Shown here: in pieces, positions 50,636-58,762 of the stretch
Layout of the letters: every line of letters begins with the position of its first letter
Numbering within the stretch: position 1 is the stretch's first letter
DNA from: Gammaproteobacteria bacterium
Lineage (GTDB): Bacteria > Pseudomonadota > Gammaproteobacteria > Thiohalomonadales > Thiohalomonadaceae
DNA: 64,000 nt
Direction of reading: 5' to 3'
Assembly (NCBI GenBank): GCA_024709225.1
Contig: JANJXC010000073.1
Location: forward strand, 55,877-119,876
The notes under the pieces: model-generated
Seen by the model: only the letters and a program-made list of their open reading frames with translations
The model's database searches: none
What the model was told of the DNA's origin: nothing
Position numbers and translations under genes: made by a program

Positions 50636-51400
50636 TTATCCCCTGTTTTGCAGGGCCTTTTGTTCAATCTGTACCCGATGGATGTAGCGCTGGATAACGG
50701 CGTTCTTGTCCAGCGGCAGACCGGCAAAGGCGCAGCCGATGCGGCGTACCTGATTGCCATCGTTCTGCGCCTGCAGAAAGCTGTTGCGCACCACCAGGTC
50801 CAGTACCAGGGTGCCGGTTTCCGGCAGCACGATGCGACAGCCCGCCAACAGCGTGCCCACCTCGGGGTTGAAGCGCCGCTGCGGGTCGACCAGGCCGGCA
50901 CCGCCGCAGCTGATGTCGGCCACATGCAACACCATTTCGCTCCCGTCCGGCTGCGGGACATAGCATTTGACGGCATTGACGATCGGCAGGGCGACACGGA
51001 AGAATTCGCGCCGCTGCTGGCGGAACAGGCTCTCCGGCAGGGAAGCGGCCAGGGCCTGACGGTCCTGGTATTTGGCGCGCTGCAGGATATTGCAGCCGAA
51101 CTTGATGTTGATGTTGTCGTGCTTGGTGACGCAGACCGCGCGGCCGTATTCCAGCAGGCGCTGATTCAGCTTCTCGTCGGCGCCGTAGTCCAGCACCAGC
51201 AGGTTGCGCTCGGGCATGACCGCGAGCACGGCGGTGAGAATGTACTCGTGGCCCTGGTTGAAATAGGCGGTGAGGATGTCCGGGCGCTTGCCCAGATCGA
51301 CCAGCACGTTGGCGATAGCCGCCTTCGACGTCAGCAGGAAGCGCTCGTCATCACCGCCATCGAACAGCTCGGTCTTTTTGTTTTCGGCCTCGTCTGCCAT
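50636..51400 (-). CDS. YcgR/PilZ cyclic-di-GMP-binding protein 2
   Basis: This 254-aa paralogue of the neighbouring gene has the same YcgR-N plus PilZ layout. Its binding motifs are RREFFR and DISCGGAG, both intact. The two proteins share many aligned segments (for example VLDYG-x-D-x-LNQRLL and the ending RYIHR). A tandem duplication followed by divergence is likely. The gap to the next gene is 118 bp and contains no clear terminator, so the two may be co-transcribed. With the large GGDEF-EAL proteins in the window it forms a local c-di-GMP set. Confidence 0.9.
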   Translation of the reverse strand: MADEAENKKTELFDGGDDERFLLTSKAAIANVLVDLGKRPDILTAYFNQGHEYILTAVLAVMPERNLLVLDYGADEKLNQRLLEYGRAVCVTKHDNINIKFGCNILQRAKYQDRQALAASLPESLFRQQRREFFRVALPIVNAVKCYVPQPDGSEMVLHVADISCGGAGLVDPQRRFNPEVGTLLAGCRIVLPETGTLVLDLVVRNSFLQAQNDGNQVRRIGCAFAGLPLDKNAVIQRYIHRVQIEQKALQNRG

Positions 51401-51570
51401 TTCGCTGAAAGAGTGTCCCGTCCCCGAGGGATGCCGTTCCCGGCAATTATTATTGGTGAGCTATCGGCCGTGGTGCCGCAAACTTGCGCATTCTACCCAC
51501 ATTGGGCGGTTTGTGCAGGGTGTCTGCGGGTGCGGGGCATACCCCGCCAGGGGTAACCCGCCGCTGGCGA

Positions 51571-52008
51571 TCAGGCAAACAGCCGCTGCCACCAGCGCCG
51601 GCGGCTGGCGGTGGGCTGCATCGCCGCCAGGCCCGGCGGGGCCAGGCGCGACAGCACCCAGCCGGGCAGCGGCGGCGGGTTATTGCCGGACGAGCCGCAG
51701 GAACTGCCCAGATTGTGCGGGTCGTAGATCTTCACCATGGCGGGATGTTCCATGTCGTCGGCATAGACGATGCCGCAGTAATCCTCGTCATGATCGCGGC
51801 GCAGCAGGGCGTCGATTTCGCTGAGGAAGGTGGTGAACTGGGCGCGGCTCACCGGTGCCGCGGGCGGCTCTTCACCGACCGCGTAGACATACCAGCCGTC
51901 GTCGGCCTGCGCGCGCAGCGTCTGCCACAGCCGGTCCAGGTCCTCCCAGCGCAGGGCGCTGGCGAAGAAGCCGCGGAAGGCGGTCAGATAGGGATCGGTG
52001 TGTTCCAA
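51571..52008 (-). CDS. Hypothetical protein
   Basis: I do not recognise this 145-aa protein. Notable stretches are WEDLDRLWQTLRAQADDGWYVYAVGEEPP and LLRRDHDEDYCGIVYADDMEHPAMVKIYDPHNLGSSCGSSGN, followed by a Pro-rich linker and a basic Trp-rich end (RRRWWQRLF). No signal peptide or membrane helix is obvious. The track starts at TTG 52041 within the heptamer repeat. I prefer TTG 52008, which has AAGGA eight bases upstream, though the choice is not certain. It lies downstream of the response-regulator gene on the same strand. Confidence 0.65.
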   Translation of the reverse strand: MEHTDPYLTAFRGFFASALRWEDLDRLWQTLRAQADDGWYVYAVGEEPPAAPVSRAQFTTFLSEIDALLRRDHDEDYCGIVYADDMEHPAMVKIYDPHNLGSSCGSSGNNPPPLPGWVLSRLAPPGLAAMQPTASRRRWWQRLFA

Positions 52009-52028
52009 AGTCGAAGTCCTTACAAATA

Positions 52029-52125
52029 ATTCAAAATTCAAAATTTAAGGTTCAAGGTTCAAGGTTCAAGAGCGAGTCAGCCTAAAATTTGCCGTCATTA
52101 ATCTTGAATTTTGAATCTTGAATTA
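52029..52125. repeat. Opposed heptamer arms (TTCAAGG / TTGAATC)
   Basis: The left arm (52029-52070) has AATTCAA-type units changing to three GGTTCAA units. The right arm (52101-52125) holds the complementary CTTGAAT/TTTGAAT units. A unique spacer of about 30 bp lies between them. The right arm contains the TAA stop of the response regulator, and the left arm abuts the start of the hypothetical gene. Confidence 0.85.
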
Positions 52126-53466
52126 GGTTTTCAATCTCGGCAGGCCCAGCTTCTGGCGCCGCTCCCACAGGGTCTTACGGCTGATGCCGAGATGGCGCGC
52201 CAGGTCGGTTTCCGTCATCTGCCCCTCATTCTCACGCACGAAGCGGCGGAAGTAGTCATCCAGGGACAGGGCTTCATCGCTGCCGACGGTTGCGGGGCTA
52301 TCCTGCCCGTTGCCGGGTGGGTTGTCGATAGCCAGCAGCTGCGCGGTGATCTGTGGCCCGTCGGCGAGAATAACCGCACGCTCGATGACGTTTTCCAGTT
52401 CACGCACGTTGCCGGGCCAGCTGTGATGCAGCAGGCGCTCCATGGCCTCCGCCGTGAAGGTCATGGGCGGGCGGTTGAGGCGCTGGCGGGTCTTGTCCAG
52501 CAGCACCTCGGCCAGCTGGCGGATATCCTCGCCGCGCTCACGCAGCGGGGCGAGACGGATCTCCATCACATGCAGTCGATAGTACAGGTCGCCGCGAAAG
52601 GTGCCGTCGTTGACGCATTGCTGCAGGTCGCGGTGGGTGGCGGCGATGAGGCGCACGTTGACCTTGCGTGATTGGGTGGAGCCGACGCGGCGGATCTCGC
52701 CCTCCTGGATCACGCGCAGCAGCCGCGCCTGTGCCTCCAGCGGCAGCTCACCGATTTCATCCAGGAACAGGGTGCCGCCGTCGGCCGCCTCGACCAGGCC
52801 GCGGTGGGTGCCCACCGCGCCGGTGAAGGCGCCTTTCTCGTGGCCGAACAGTTCCGACTCGATGAGTCCGGCGGGAATGGCGGCGCAGTTGACGGCGATG
52901 ATCGGTGCGTCGCGGCGCATGCTTTGTTCGTGCACTGCACGCGCCACCAGCTCCTTGCCGGTGCCCGATTCGCCCAGGATCAGCACCGTGGTATCGGTAG
53001 GCGCCACCTTGCGGATGCGCTCGAACACCTCCTGCATGGCTGGGCAGCAGCCGATCATGCCGCCGGCGGGGTAGGCGCGTGAGATGTCCTGCTTGAGCAC
53101 GGCATTCTGTCGCTCCAGCGTGCTCTGCTTGAGGATGCGCTCCACGGTGAGCAGCATCTCGTCGTGATCGAAGGGTTTGGCGATGTAGTCCACCGCGCCC
53201 ATCTGCATCGACTCCACCGCCGAGCGTACGCTGGCATAGCTGGTCATCACCAGCACCGGTACACCCTGTGCCTTGTGTATGACCGCCGTGCCCGGTTCGC
53301 CCGGCAGGCGCAGGTCGGTGATGATCAGGTCGAAGTCGGGCAGGGCGTGCTGTTCCGCTTCGGCCACCGAACCGGCCTCGGTCACGTGATAGCCGGCACG
53401 CTGCAACAGGCGGCGCAGCGAGGCGCGGATCACGGCTTCGTCTTCGATGATAAGAATCTGACTCAT
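52123..53466 (-). CDS. NtrC-family sigma54-dependent response regulator (CbrB-like)
   Basis: This 447-aa regulator has a receiver domain (about 3-118) with acidic pocket EDE, phospho-acceptor Asp in LIITDLRLPG and the Lys in AKPFD. The AAA+ domain (about 140-375) has Walker A GESGTGKE, the sigma54-contact loop GAFTGA and Walker B GGTLFLDEIGELPL. A Fis-type helix-turn-helix (TDLARHLGISRKTLWERRQK) completes it. It should activate sigma54 promoters on phosphorylation by the upstream kinase. All key residues are present. The receiver is slightly short in its alpha4-beta5 region. The stop lies inside a heptamer repeat. Confidence 0.94.
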   Translation of the reverse strand: MSQILIIEDEAVIRASLRRLLQRAGYHVTEAGSVAEAEQHALPDFDLIITDLRLPGEPGTAVIHKAQGVPVLVMTSYASVRSAVESMQMGAVDYIAKPFDHDEMLLTVERILKQSTLERQNAVLKQDISRAYPAGGMIGCCPAMQEVFERIRKVAPTDTTVLILGESGTGKELVARAVHEQSMRRDAPIIAVNCAAIPAGLIESELFGHEKGAFTGAVGTHRGLVEAADGGTLFLDEIGELPLEAQARLLRVIQEGEIRRVGSTQSRKVNVRLIAATHRDLQQCVNDGTFRGDLYYRLHVMEIRLAPLRERGEDIRQLAEVLLDKTRQRLNRPPMTFTAEAMERLLHHSWPGNVRELENVIERAVILADGPQITAQLLAIDNPPGNGQDSPATVGSDEALSLDDYFRRFVRENEGQMTETDLARHLGISRKTLWERRQKLGLPRLKT

Positions 53467-53477
53467 GGCTTTGCCTG

Positions 53478-53549
53478 GTAGGAGCGAATCGTATTCGCGA
53501 CCGATATGCCTCTGCCCGGCGCGGTATCGCGGACACGGTCCGCTCCTAC
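53478..53549. repeat. REP pair between kinase and regulator genes
   Basis: GTAGGAGCGAATCGTATTCGC (stem GCGAAT/ATTCGC) is followed by the inverted GCGGACACGGTCCGCTCCTAC (stem GCGGAC/GTCCGC). It fills most of the 100-bp gap between the two co-directional two-component genes. Confidence 0.9.
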
Positions 53550-53566
53550 GGGTGCATGTCGTTCGT

Positions 53567-56500
53567 TCATTCGCCGATTCCTTCCTTCTTTTCCTCGTCC
53601 CTCGTCCCTCGTATCTCGTACCTCGATACGGGCAGGCGCAGGATTACCGAGGTGCCTTCGCCGGGGCGGCTGCGCAGGGTGACGCTGCCGGCGTGCTCGG
53701 CGACGATGTTGTAGACCATGGGCAGGCCGAGGCCGGTGCCTTCGCCCGGCTGCTTGGTGGTGAAGAAGGGCTCGAACACCTGATCCTGCAGTTCCTCCGC
53801 GATGCCGCGGCCGTAATCGGTCACCACCACCTCGATGAAGTTGCCGTCATTGCGTCCGTTGACGATGACGCGGTCACCCGGCTGCGAGGCATCACAGGCA
53901 TTGGTGAGCAGGTTGACGAACACCTGGATCATGCGCTGGTGATCGCCGTGCAGGACCAGATCGGCCTCGCAGCGATTGCTGAACTCGATCTGCTTGCCGG
54001 CCTGGGACAGGCGCACCAGACGCATGGCGTCCTCGATGCAGGCGTGCAGGTTGAACGGTGCCGGGGTGTGGTCCACTGCCGTGCCGCTGTGGCTGAAGCT
54101 GACCAGCGAGTGCACGATGTTGGTGATGCGCCGCGTCTGTTCCAGGATCTGTTCGATGCTCTCCTCGACGAAGGCCGGGTCGCCCTTGTCGTACAGCACG
54201 TTCTGCGCCAGGCAGGCGATGCCGGTGACCGGATTGCCGATCTCGTGGGCCACGCCGGCGGCGAGGCGGCCGATGGAGGCGAGGCGTTCGCTGTGCGCCA
54301 GTTCCGACTCCAGCATGTGCAGGTCGGTGAGGTCTTCGATGAGGATCACCGTGCCGCCGCTGTGGGGGCGGCGCAGGGCGGCATCGATGCCGGCGGGGTC
54401 TTCGATGGCGGCCTTGTGCAGGTTGAACACACGGGCACGGCCTTCGCTGTTCACCTTCACCTTGCGCAGGTGGCGGTCCTGGGTGCGCAGGAAGCCGTTG
54501 AACAGCCCGGCCCAGGGGTCGGGCAGTTCACGCAGCGGGCGGCCGACGGTCTGGTAGTCCTCCAGGCCGGAGAGGGCGGCCATGGCCTGATTCCAGGAGA
54601 TCACTTCCAGCTCCGGGCTGACGGCGCAGACGCCCAGCGGCAGGTCGAGCAGCACCTGGCGGTGGTAGCGGCGCAGGTTGTCCAGTTCGGCGGCGAGGCC
54701 GCGCAGCTGCGAGCGCGACTCCTCCAGCCGCTGTTCGACGAAGCGCACGCTGGCGGCGAGGGCGTTGCGGGTGGTGGTGTCGGTGCGCAGGCGCTCGTCG
54801 ACGATCATGCGCGCCAGCAGCGGGCCCACCAGGCCGGACAGGTTGCGCTCGATGCGCTCGCGCAGGCGGCGCAGTTCGGTCTGCCGCTCCTCGTCCGCCT
54901 CCAGGCCGAGGTCGGCCAGGGCCTGCGCCACTTCGCGTTCGGCCATCTCCGCGCCGGTGATCTGGGCCAGCTGCTCCTTGAACTGGGCCGGCGAGATGGC
55001 CAGCGGCACGCCGGTGGGCGGGGTCATGCTTTCCTTGCAGCAGGCCCGCGCCGCCTCCTGTTCGTCCTCGCTCGCCCGGGTGATGAGGGAGATGCCCGCA
55101 AACAGCAGGCCGTTCACCGCCAGGGTCCAGAAGGTGGCGTGACTCCACGGCTGGCCCTCCACCTGGCCCCAGCCGGTGAGCCAGCCGAGCGAGGCGGGCA
55201 GGATGCCGGAGCGTTCCAGCAGCGGCAGTACCAGCAGCACCGCCCATACCGTGCCGCCACCCAGTAGGCCGCTGATGAAGCCGAGGCGGGTGGCGCGGCG
55301 CCAGTACAGCAGGCCGATGATGCCGGGCAGGAACTGCGCCACGGCGACGAAGGAGATCAGGCCCAGCTGTACCAGGCCCTGGTTGTGTTCCAGCAGCAGA
55401 TAGAAGCCGTAACCGGCGAGGATGATGATGGTGATCAGCACGCGGCGGCCCCACAGCAGCCAGCGGTAGATATCGGTGTCCGGCGACAATCGCGGCGGGA
55501 AGCTGGCCGGCAGCACCAGGTGATTCATGCACATGGAGGCCAGGGCCAGGGTTTCCACGATCATCATGGCGCTGGCGGCGGAGACGCCGCCGAGAAAGGT
55601 GAGCACCGGCAGGATGGGGCTGTTGCCGAACAGCGTGATGCCGAGAACGTAATAGTCCGGCGAGGCCTGCGGCGTCAGGTGCTGGCCGGCCCACAGGATG
55701 GGCGGAATGGCCAGATTGAGCAGCAGCAGAAACAGGGGAAAGGCCCACGCAGCGAAGTTCAGCGTGCGCGGCTCGATGTTCTCGGTAAAGGTCATGTGGA
55801 ACTGGCGCGGCAGCAGGAAGGCGGCGGCGAAGGCCAGCAGCAGCAGGGTGGCCCACGGTCCCTCGCGCACCGGCTGGTACAGCCTGTTCAACGCCTCCGG
55901 ATGGGCCGCCAGCCAGGTCTCCATGTCGCCGAAGCCGCCGAACACGCCGTAAACGGCGAACAGCCCCACCGCCAGCAGCGCCAGCAGCTTGATCAGCGAC
56001 TCGAAGGCGATGGCCACCACCAGGCCTTCGTGTTTCTCGCGCGCCGAACTGTGGCGCGCGCCGAACAGCACGGCGAACAGGATCAGGGTGAGGCAGAAAC
56101 CCAGGGCCAGGAACAGCTGCGGCGTGGTGTCCTGGGTCAGCACCTGCAGCGACTCGGTCACCGCGCGCACCTGCAGGGCCAGATAGGGCAGGATGCCGGC
56201 GAGCATGAACAGGGTCACCAGCACACCGGCCAACTGGCTTTGGTAGCGGAAGGCAAACACGTCGGCCAGCGAGGCCAGCTGATACTCCCGCGTCAGGCGC
56301 AGGATCGGCTTCAGCAGCACCGGCGTGAGCAGAAAGGCCAGGGTGACGCCGAGGTAGATGGTGAGGAAGTTGTAGCCCTGCGCCTGGGCAAAGCCGACGC
56401 TGCCGTAAAAGCTCCACGAGGTGGCATACACCCCGAGCGACAGGGTGTAGGTGAGCGGGTGGCGCGCCAGCTTCGTCGGCAGCCAGCCGCGCTCGGCGGC

Positions 56501-56572
56501 ATAGGCGATGAGAAACAGCAACAGCAGGTAGCCGACGCCCGCCAGAAACAGCTGCCACAGATCAAAGGTCAT
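53567..56572 (-). CDS. Symporter-domain sensor histidine kinase (CbrA-like)
   Basis: This 1001-aa protein has an N-terminal SLC5/SSF-like membrane domain of about 12-13 helices (about 1-500). A STAC-like linker follows (about 520-630), then a PAS domain (about 645-760). The HisKA domain has GRLAAGVAHEIGNPVTGIACL, and the ATPase domain has NLLTNACDAS, DYGRGIAEELQDQVFEPFFTTK and GTGLGLPMVYNIVAEHAG. In CbrA and CrbS such proteins sense carbon or nitrogen status, or transport flux. The last residues (about YEIRGTRDEEKKEGIGE) are encoded by a CTCGTCC heptamer array, an unusual repeat-derived tail. A small membrane ORF overlaps its start by 11 bp. Confidence 0.92.
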   Translation of the reverse strand: MTFDLWQLFLAGVGYLLLLFLIAYAAERGWLPTKLARHPLTYTLSLGVYATSWSFYGSVGFAQAQGYNFLTIYLGVTLAFLLTPVLLKPILRLTREYQLASLADVFAFRYQSQLAGVLVTLFMLAGILPYLALQVRAVTESLQVLTQDTTPQLFLALGFCLTLILFAVLFGARHSSAREKHEGLVVAIAFESLIKLLALLAVGLFAVYGVFGGFGDMETWLAAHPEALNRLYQPVREGPWATLLLLAFAAAFLLPRQFHMTFTENIEPRTLNFAAWAFPLFLLLLNLAIPPILWAGQHLTPQASPDYYVLGITLFGNSPILPVLTFLGGVSAASAMMIVETLALASMCMNHLVLPASFPPRLSPDTDIYRWLLWGRRVLITIIILAGYGFYLLLEHNQGLVQLGLISFVAVAQFLPGIIGLLYWRRATRLGFISGLLGGGTVWAVLLVLPLLERSGILPASLGWLTGWGQVEGQPWSHATFWTLAVNGLLFAGISLITRASEDEQEAARACCKESMTPPTGVPLAISPAQFKEQLAQITGAEMAEREVAQALADLGLEADEERQTELRRLRERIERNLSGLVGPLLARMIVDERLRTDTTTRNALAASVRFVEQRLEESRSQLRGLAAELDNLRRYHRQVLLDLPLGVCAVSPELEVISWNQAMAALSGLEDYQTVGRPLRELPDPWAGLFNGFLRTQDRHLRKVKVNSEGRARVFNLHKAAIEDPAGIDAALRRPHSGGTVILIEDLTDLHMLESELAHSERLASIGRLAAGVAHEIGNPVTGIACLAQNVLYDKGDPAFVEESIEQILEQTRRITNIVHSLVSFSHSGTAVDHTPAPFNLHACIEDAMRLVRLSQAGKQIEFSNRCEADLVLHGDHQRMIQVFVNLLTNACDASQPGDRVIVNGRNDGNFIEVVVTDYGRGIAEELQDQVFEPFFTTKQPGEGTGLGLPMVYNIVAEHAGSVTLRSRPGEGTSVILRLPVSRYEIRGTRDEEKKEGIGE
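53596..53625. repeat. CTCGTCC heptamer array inside the kinase 3' end
   Basis: Units read CTCGTCC, CTCGTCC, CTCGTAT, CTCGTAC and CTCG with a strict 7-bp period. They are translated as the C-terminal tail of the histidine kinase. The sequence is one base away from the TAGTCCC unit used in the array at 49685. Confidence 0.8.
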
Positions 56573-56768
56573 GGTGATCCTGCGGCGTACGCCCCTGCAA
56601 TCGGTACAGGGCCACGATCAGCCCGAGCCAGATGAGATAGGGCAGATACCAGGGATTGCCGTCCGCCGCCCACCAGTCGAGCAGGGGCGAGACGAGCAGG
56701 AACAGGGCCAGCAGGAACAGGAGGATCACCCGGTCCAGTTGTCGCTCATTTTGGGGAGAAAGTGCCAT
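56562..56768 (-). CDS. Small two-helix membrane protein upstream of the CbrA-like kinase
   Basis: This 68-aa protein has two hydrophobic helices (about 14-32 and 42-60) and the motif DGNPWYLPYLIWLGLIVAL. It overlaps the kinase gene by 11 bp, so the two are translationally coupled. In Pseudomonas a short ORF (cbrX) precedes and overlaps cbrA; whether this is the same gene is my inference. GGGGAGAAAG lies just before the ATG. A partner or assembly role for the symporter domain is possible. Confidence 0.75.
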   Translation of the reverse strand: MALSPQNERQLDRVILLFLLALFLLVSPLLDWWAADGNPWYLPYLIWLGLIVALYRLQGRTPQDHHDL

Positions 56769-56788
56769 CGGCGCAGCTTACCAGAAAC

Positions 56789-56803
56789 GTTACGAAAGGT
56801 AAC
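56789..56803. promoter_or_regulatory. GTTAC-N5-GTAAC palindrome, site 3
   Basis: A perfect five-base inverted repeat with the same spacing as sites 1 and 2 lies 21-35 bp upstream of the small membrane ORF that begins the kinase-regulator operon. So close to the start it could repress or autoregulate; no sigma54 promoter is visible beside it. Confidence 0.5.
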
Positions 56804-56807
56804 AGTC

Positions 56808-57097
56808 GTAGGAGCGGATGGTATCCGCGCTACCGTGCCGCAGCCGGGTCCGGCAGGTCGCGAATGCGATAAAGGGTTCGTAGGAGCGGATGGTATCCGC
56901 GCTACCACGCCGCGGCGGGGCCCGGCAGGTCGCGAATGCGATAAAGGGGGCGTAGGAGCGGATGGTATCCGCGCTACCGTGCCGCGGCGGGGCCCGGTAG
57001 GTCGCGAATGCAATAAAGGGGTCGTAGGAGCGGATGGTATCCGCGATACAGCGCTAGTCGGAGCTCGCTAGGTCGCGAATACGATTCGCTCCTACAG
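56808..57097. repeat. Tandem REP array, four units of 72 bp
   Basis: GTAGGAGCGGATGGTATCCGC recurs at 56808, 56880, 56952 and 57024, exactly 72 bp apart. In the first three units the inverted partner is cut short (GTCGCGAATGCGATAAAGG). The last unit carries a full inverted REP ending CGATTCGCTCCTAC at 57095. That end provides the gluQ stop codon. The array fills the gap between gluQ and the kinase operon. Confidence 0.95.
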
Positions 57098-57991
57098 GGG
57101 CACGGCGCGGGTGGTCGGGATCGCCGTGCTGTCCCAGTGCCCCACCGCCCAGCGCCAGAGCGCAGGTACATCACCCTCCAGCAGGTCCGGGGGCGGCCGC
57201 TGGCCGAGGAAGGCGAGGGCCTGCCACAGGGAAGGCAGCGGGTCATCCATGGGCAGGGCAGGGGCGTAGGTCTGCTTGGAGAGCTTTTCCCCGGCCGCAT
57301 TGACCGCCACCGGCAGGTGCAGGTAGGTCGGCGTGGGCCGGTCGAGCAGGTGTTGCAGATGGATCTGGCGCGGGGTCGAGTCGAGCAGGTCGCTGCCGCG
57401 CACGATATCGGTAATGCCCTGGGCGGCATCGTCCACCACCACGGCGAGCTGGTAGGCCCACAGGCCGTCGGCACGGCGCACCACGAAGTCGCCCACCTCA
57501 CGCTCCAGGGCCTGGCGCTGGGGCCCCTGCAAGCGGTCGGAAAACGCGATCAGCGCGCCATCGGTACGTACCCGCAAGGCGCCAGGGCCATCGACGGCAT
57601 GGCCTGCGGTGCGGCAGGTGCCGGCATAGACGCCGGGCGTCAAACGGGCGGCGGCCGCCGCCTCCATTGCTTCGCGGCGCGAACAGCGGCAGGCATACAG
57701 TGCGCCGGTTCGGTGCAACTCATTCAGCGCGGCACGGTAGGCCTCATGGCGTCGGCTTTGATACAGCACCGCTCCGTCCCACTCGAAGCCATAGCGTTCC
57801 AGCGTGCGCAGGATCAGGTCGGCAGCCCCCGCCACCTCGCGCGGCGGGTCGATGTCCTCCATGCGCACCAGCCACTGACCGTCCCGGCGGCGTGCCTCCA
57901 GACAGCTCGCCAGCGCGGCGAGCAGGGAGCCGAAGTGCAGCGGGCCAGTGGGCGAGGGGGCGAAGCGGCCTATGTACATCAGATTCAACAT
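57092..57991 (-). CDS. gluQ: Glutamyl-Q tRNA(Asp) synthetase
   Basis: GluQ (299 aa) attaches glutamate to queuosine at position 34 of tRNA-Asp. It resembles the catalytic half of GluRS without the anticodon-binding domain. YIGRFAPSPTGPLHFGSLLAAL is the HIGH-type motif, VRMEDIDPPRE is conserved, and GEKLSKQTYA is the KMSKS-type motif. Cys residues in YACRCSRREAM and GTCR could bind zinc. Start ATG 57991 or 57979 lies in a heptamer array with no Shine-Dalgarno sequence, and the TAG stop is inside a REP, so both gene ends abut repeats. dksA nearby is a frequent neighbour. Confidence 0.93.
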   Translation of the reverse strand: MLNLMYIGRFAPSPTGPLHFGSLLAALASCLEARRRDGQWLVRMEDIDPPREVAGAADLILRTLERYGFEWDGAVLYQSRRHEAYRAALNELHRTGALYACRCSRREAMEAAAAARLTPGVYAGTCRTAGHAVDGPGALRVRTDGALIAFSDRLQGPQRQALEREVGDFVVRRADGLWAYQLAVVVDDAAQGITDIVRGSDLLDSTPRQIHLQHLLDRPTPTYLHLPVAVNAAGEKLSKQTYAPALPMDDPLPSLWQALAFLGQRPPPDLLEGDVPALWRWAVGHWDSTAIPTTRAVPL

Positions 57992-58074
57992 TCAAAATTG
58001 AAAATTCAAGATTGTAGATTCACAGGCGGACAACGCCGGCCTTATCGAATTTTGAATCTTGAATCTTGAATTCA
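57981..58074. repeat. Opposed heptamer arms (ATTCAA.. / TTGAATC)
   Basis: The left arm (57981-58020) has degenerate ATTCAAN units. The right arm (58047-58074) has TTTGAAT-CTTGAAT-CTTGAAT. A 26-bp unique spacer lies between. The array exactly fills the gap between gluQ and the nitroreductase gene, reaching into the nitroreductase stop codon. Confidence 0.82.
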
Positions 58075-58734
58075 CTCGTACCAACGCGTGAAGCTGTCCA
58101 CCGGCTCGCGCTCGGTGCGGTAGCGGTTCACCGCCGCGTCCGGGTCGGCATAGCCCAGGGCGATGCCGCCGAGCAGGGCGAGTTCCGGGTCGATGCCGAG
58201 CAACCCGCGCACCACGTCCGGATATTCGCCCAGCGAGGCCTGCGGGCAGGTGGCGAGGCCCTGTTCCTGCGCCGCCAGCATGATGCTCTGCATGAACATG
58301 CCCATGTCGATCCAGGCGCCCTGGCCGAGGCGGCGGTCGAGAAACAGCAGCAGGCCCACCGGGGCGTCGAAGAAACGGTAGTTGTTGTTCCACGCCGCCT
58401 TCTGCCGGTCGGTGTCCTCGCGGCGGATCTCCAGCGCCTGGTACATTGCCAGACCGCAACGCTTGCGCCGTTCCTTGAACGGGTCGAACCACTGTGCCGG
58501 GTAATACTGATAGTCAGGATTGGAGGCCCCGGCCTCCCGCGCGGCAATGAGGGCGTCGGCCAGCTTCTGCTTGGTCTCCCCGCGCACCACGGCCACCTGC
58601 CAGGGCTGGATGTTCACGCCGGATGGGGCCCAGCGGGCGGCATCGAGGATGGTACGTACCTGCTCATCGCTGACCGGTTTGTCGAGAAAGGCGCGGATGG
58701 AGCTGCGCTGGGTAAGGGCGGTGGTGACATCCAT
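58072..58734 (-). CDS. Nitroreductase family protein
   Basis: This 220-aa flavoprotein of the NAD(P)H:FMN nitroreductase fold has RSSIRAFLDKPVSDEQVRTILDAARWAPSGVNIQPW (FMN phosphate site). WIDMGMFMQSIMLAAQEQGLATCPQASLGEYPDVV is the helical middle, and GGIALGYADPDAAVN is near the end. The substrate cannot be told from sequence. The track starts at 58803 within a REP variant; ATG 58734 (MDVTTAL) matches the family N-terminus and is preferred. Confidence 0.88.
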   Translation of the reverse strand: MDVTTALTQRSSIRAFLDKPVSDEQVRTILDAARWAPSGVNIQPWQVAVVRGETKQKLADALIAAREAGASNPDYQYYPAQWFDPFKERRKRCGLAMYQALEIRREDTDRQKAAWNNNYRFFDAPVGLLLFLDRRLGQGAWIDMGMFMQSIMLAAQEQGLATCPQASLGEYPDVVRGLLGIDPELALLGGIALGYADPDAAVNRYRTEREPVDSFTRWYE

Positions 58735-58762
58735 CGATACGGTTCCCCGTTGGTGGTGGTTG

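Noticed and set aside
51401-51570. Sigma54 promoter at TGGTGCC...TTGCG near 51470
   Set aside because: The distance between GG and GC is 14 rather than 12 bp, and no plus-strand gene follows.
56808-57097. CRISPR array or tRNA-like repeat cluster
   Set aside because: The 72-bp units are wholly repeated, with no variable spacers, and match the REP hairpin family found at other loci.
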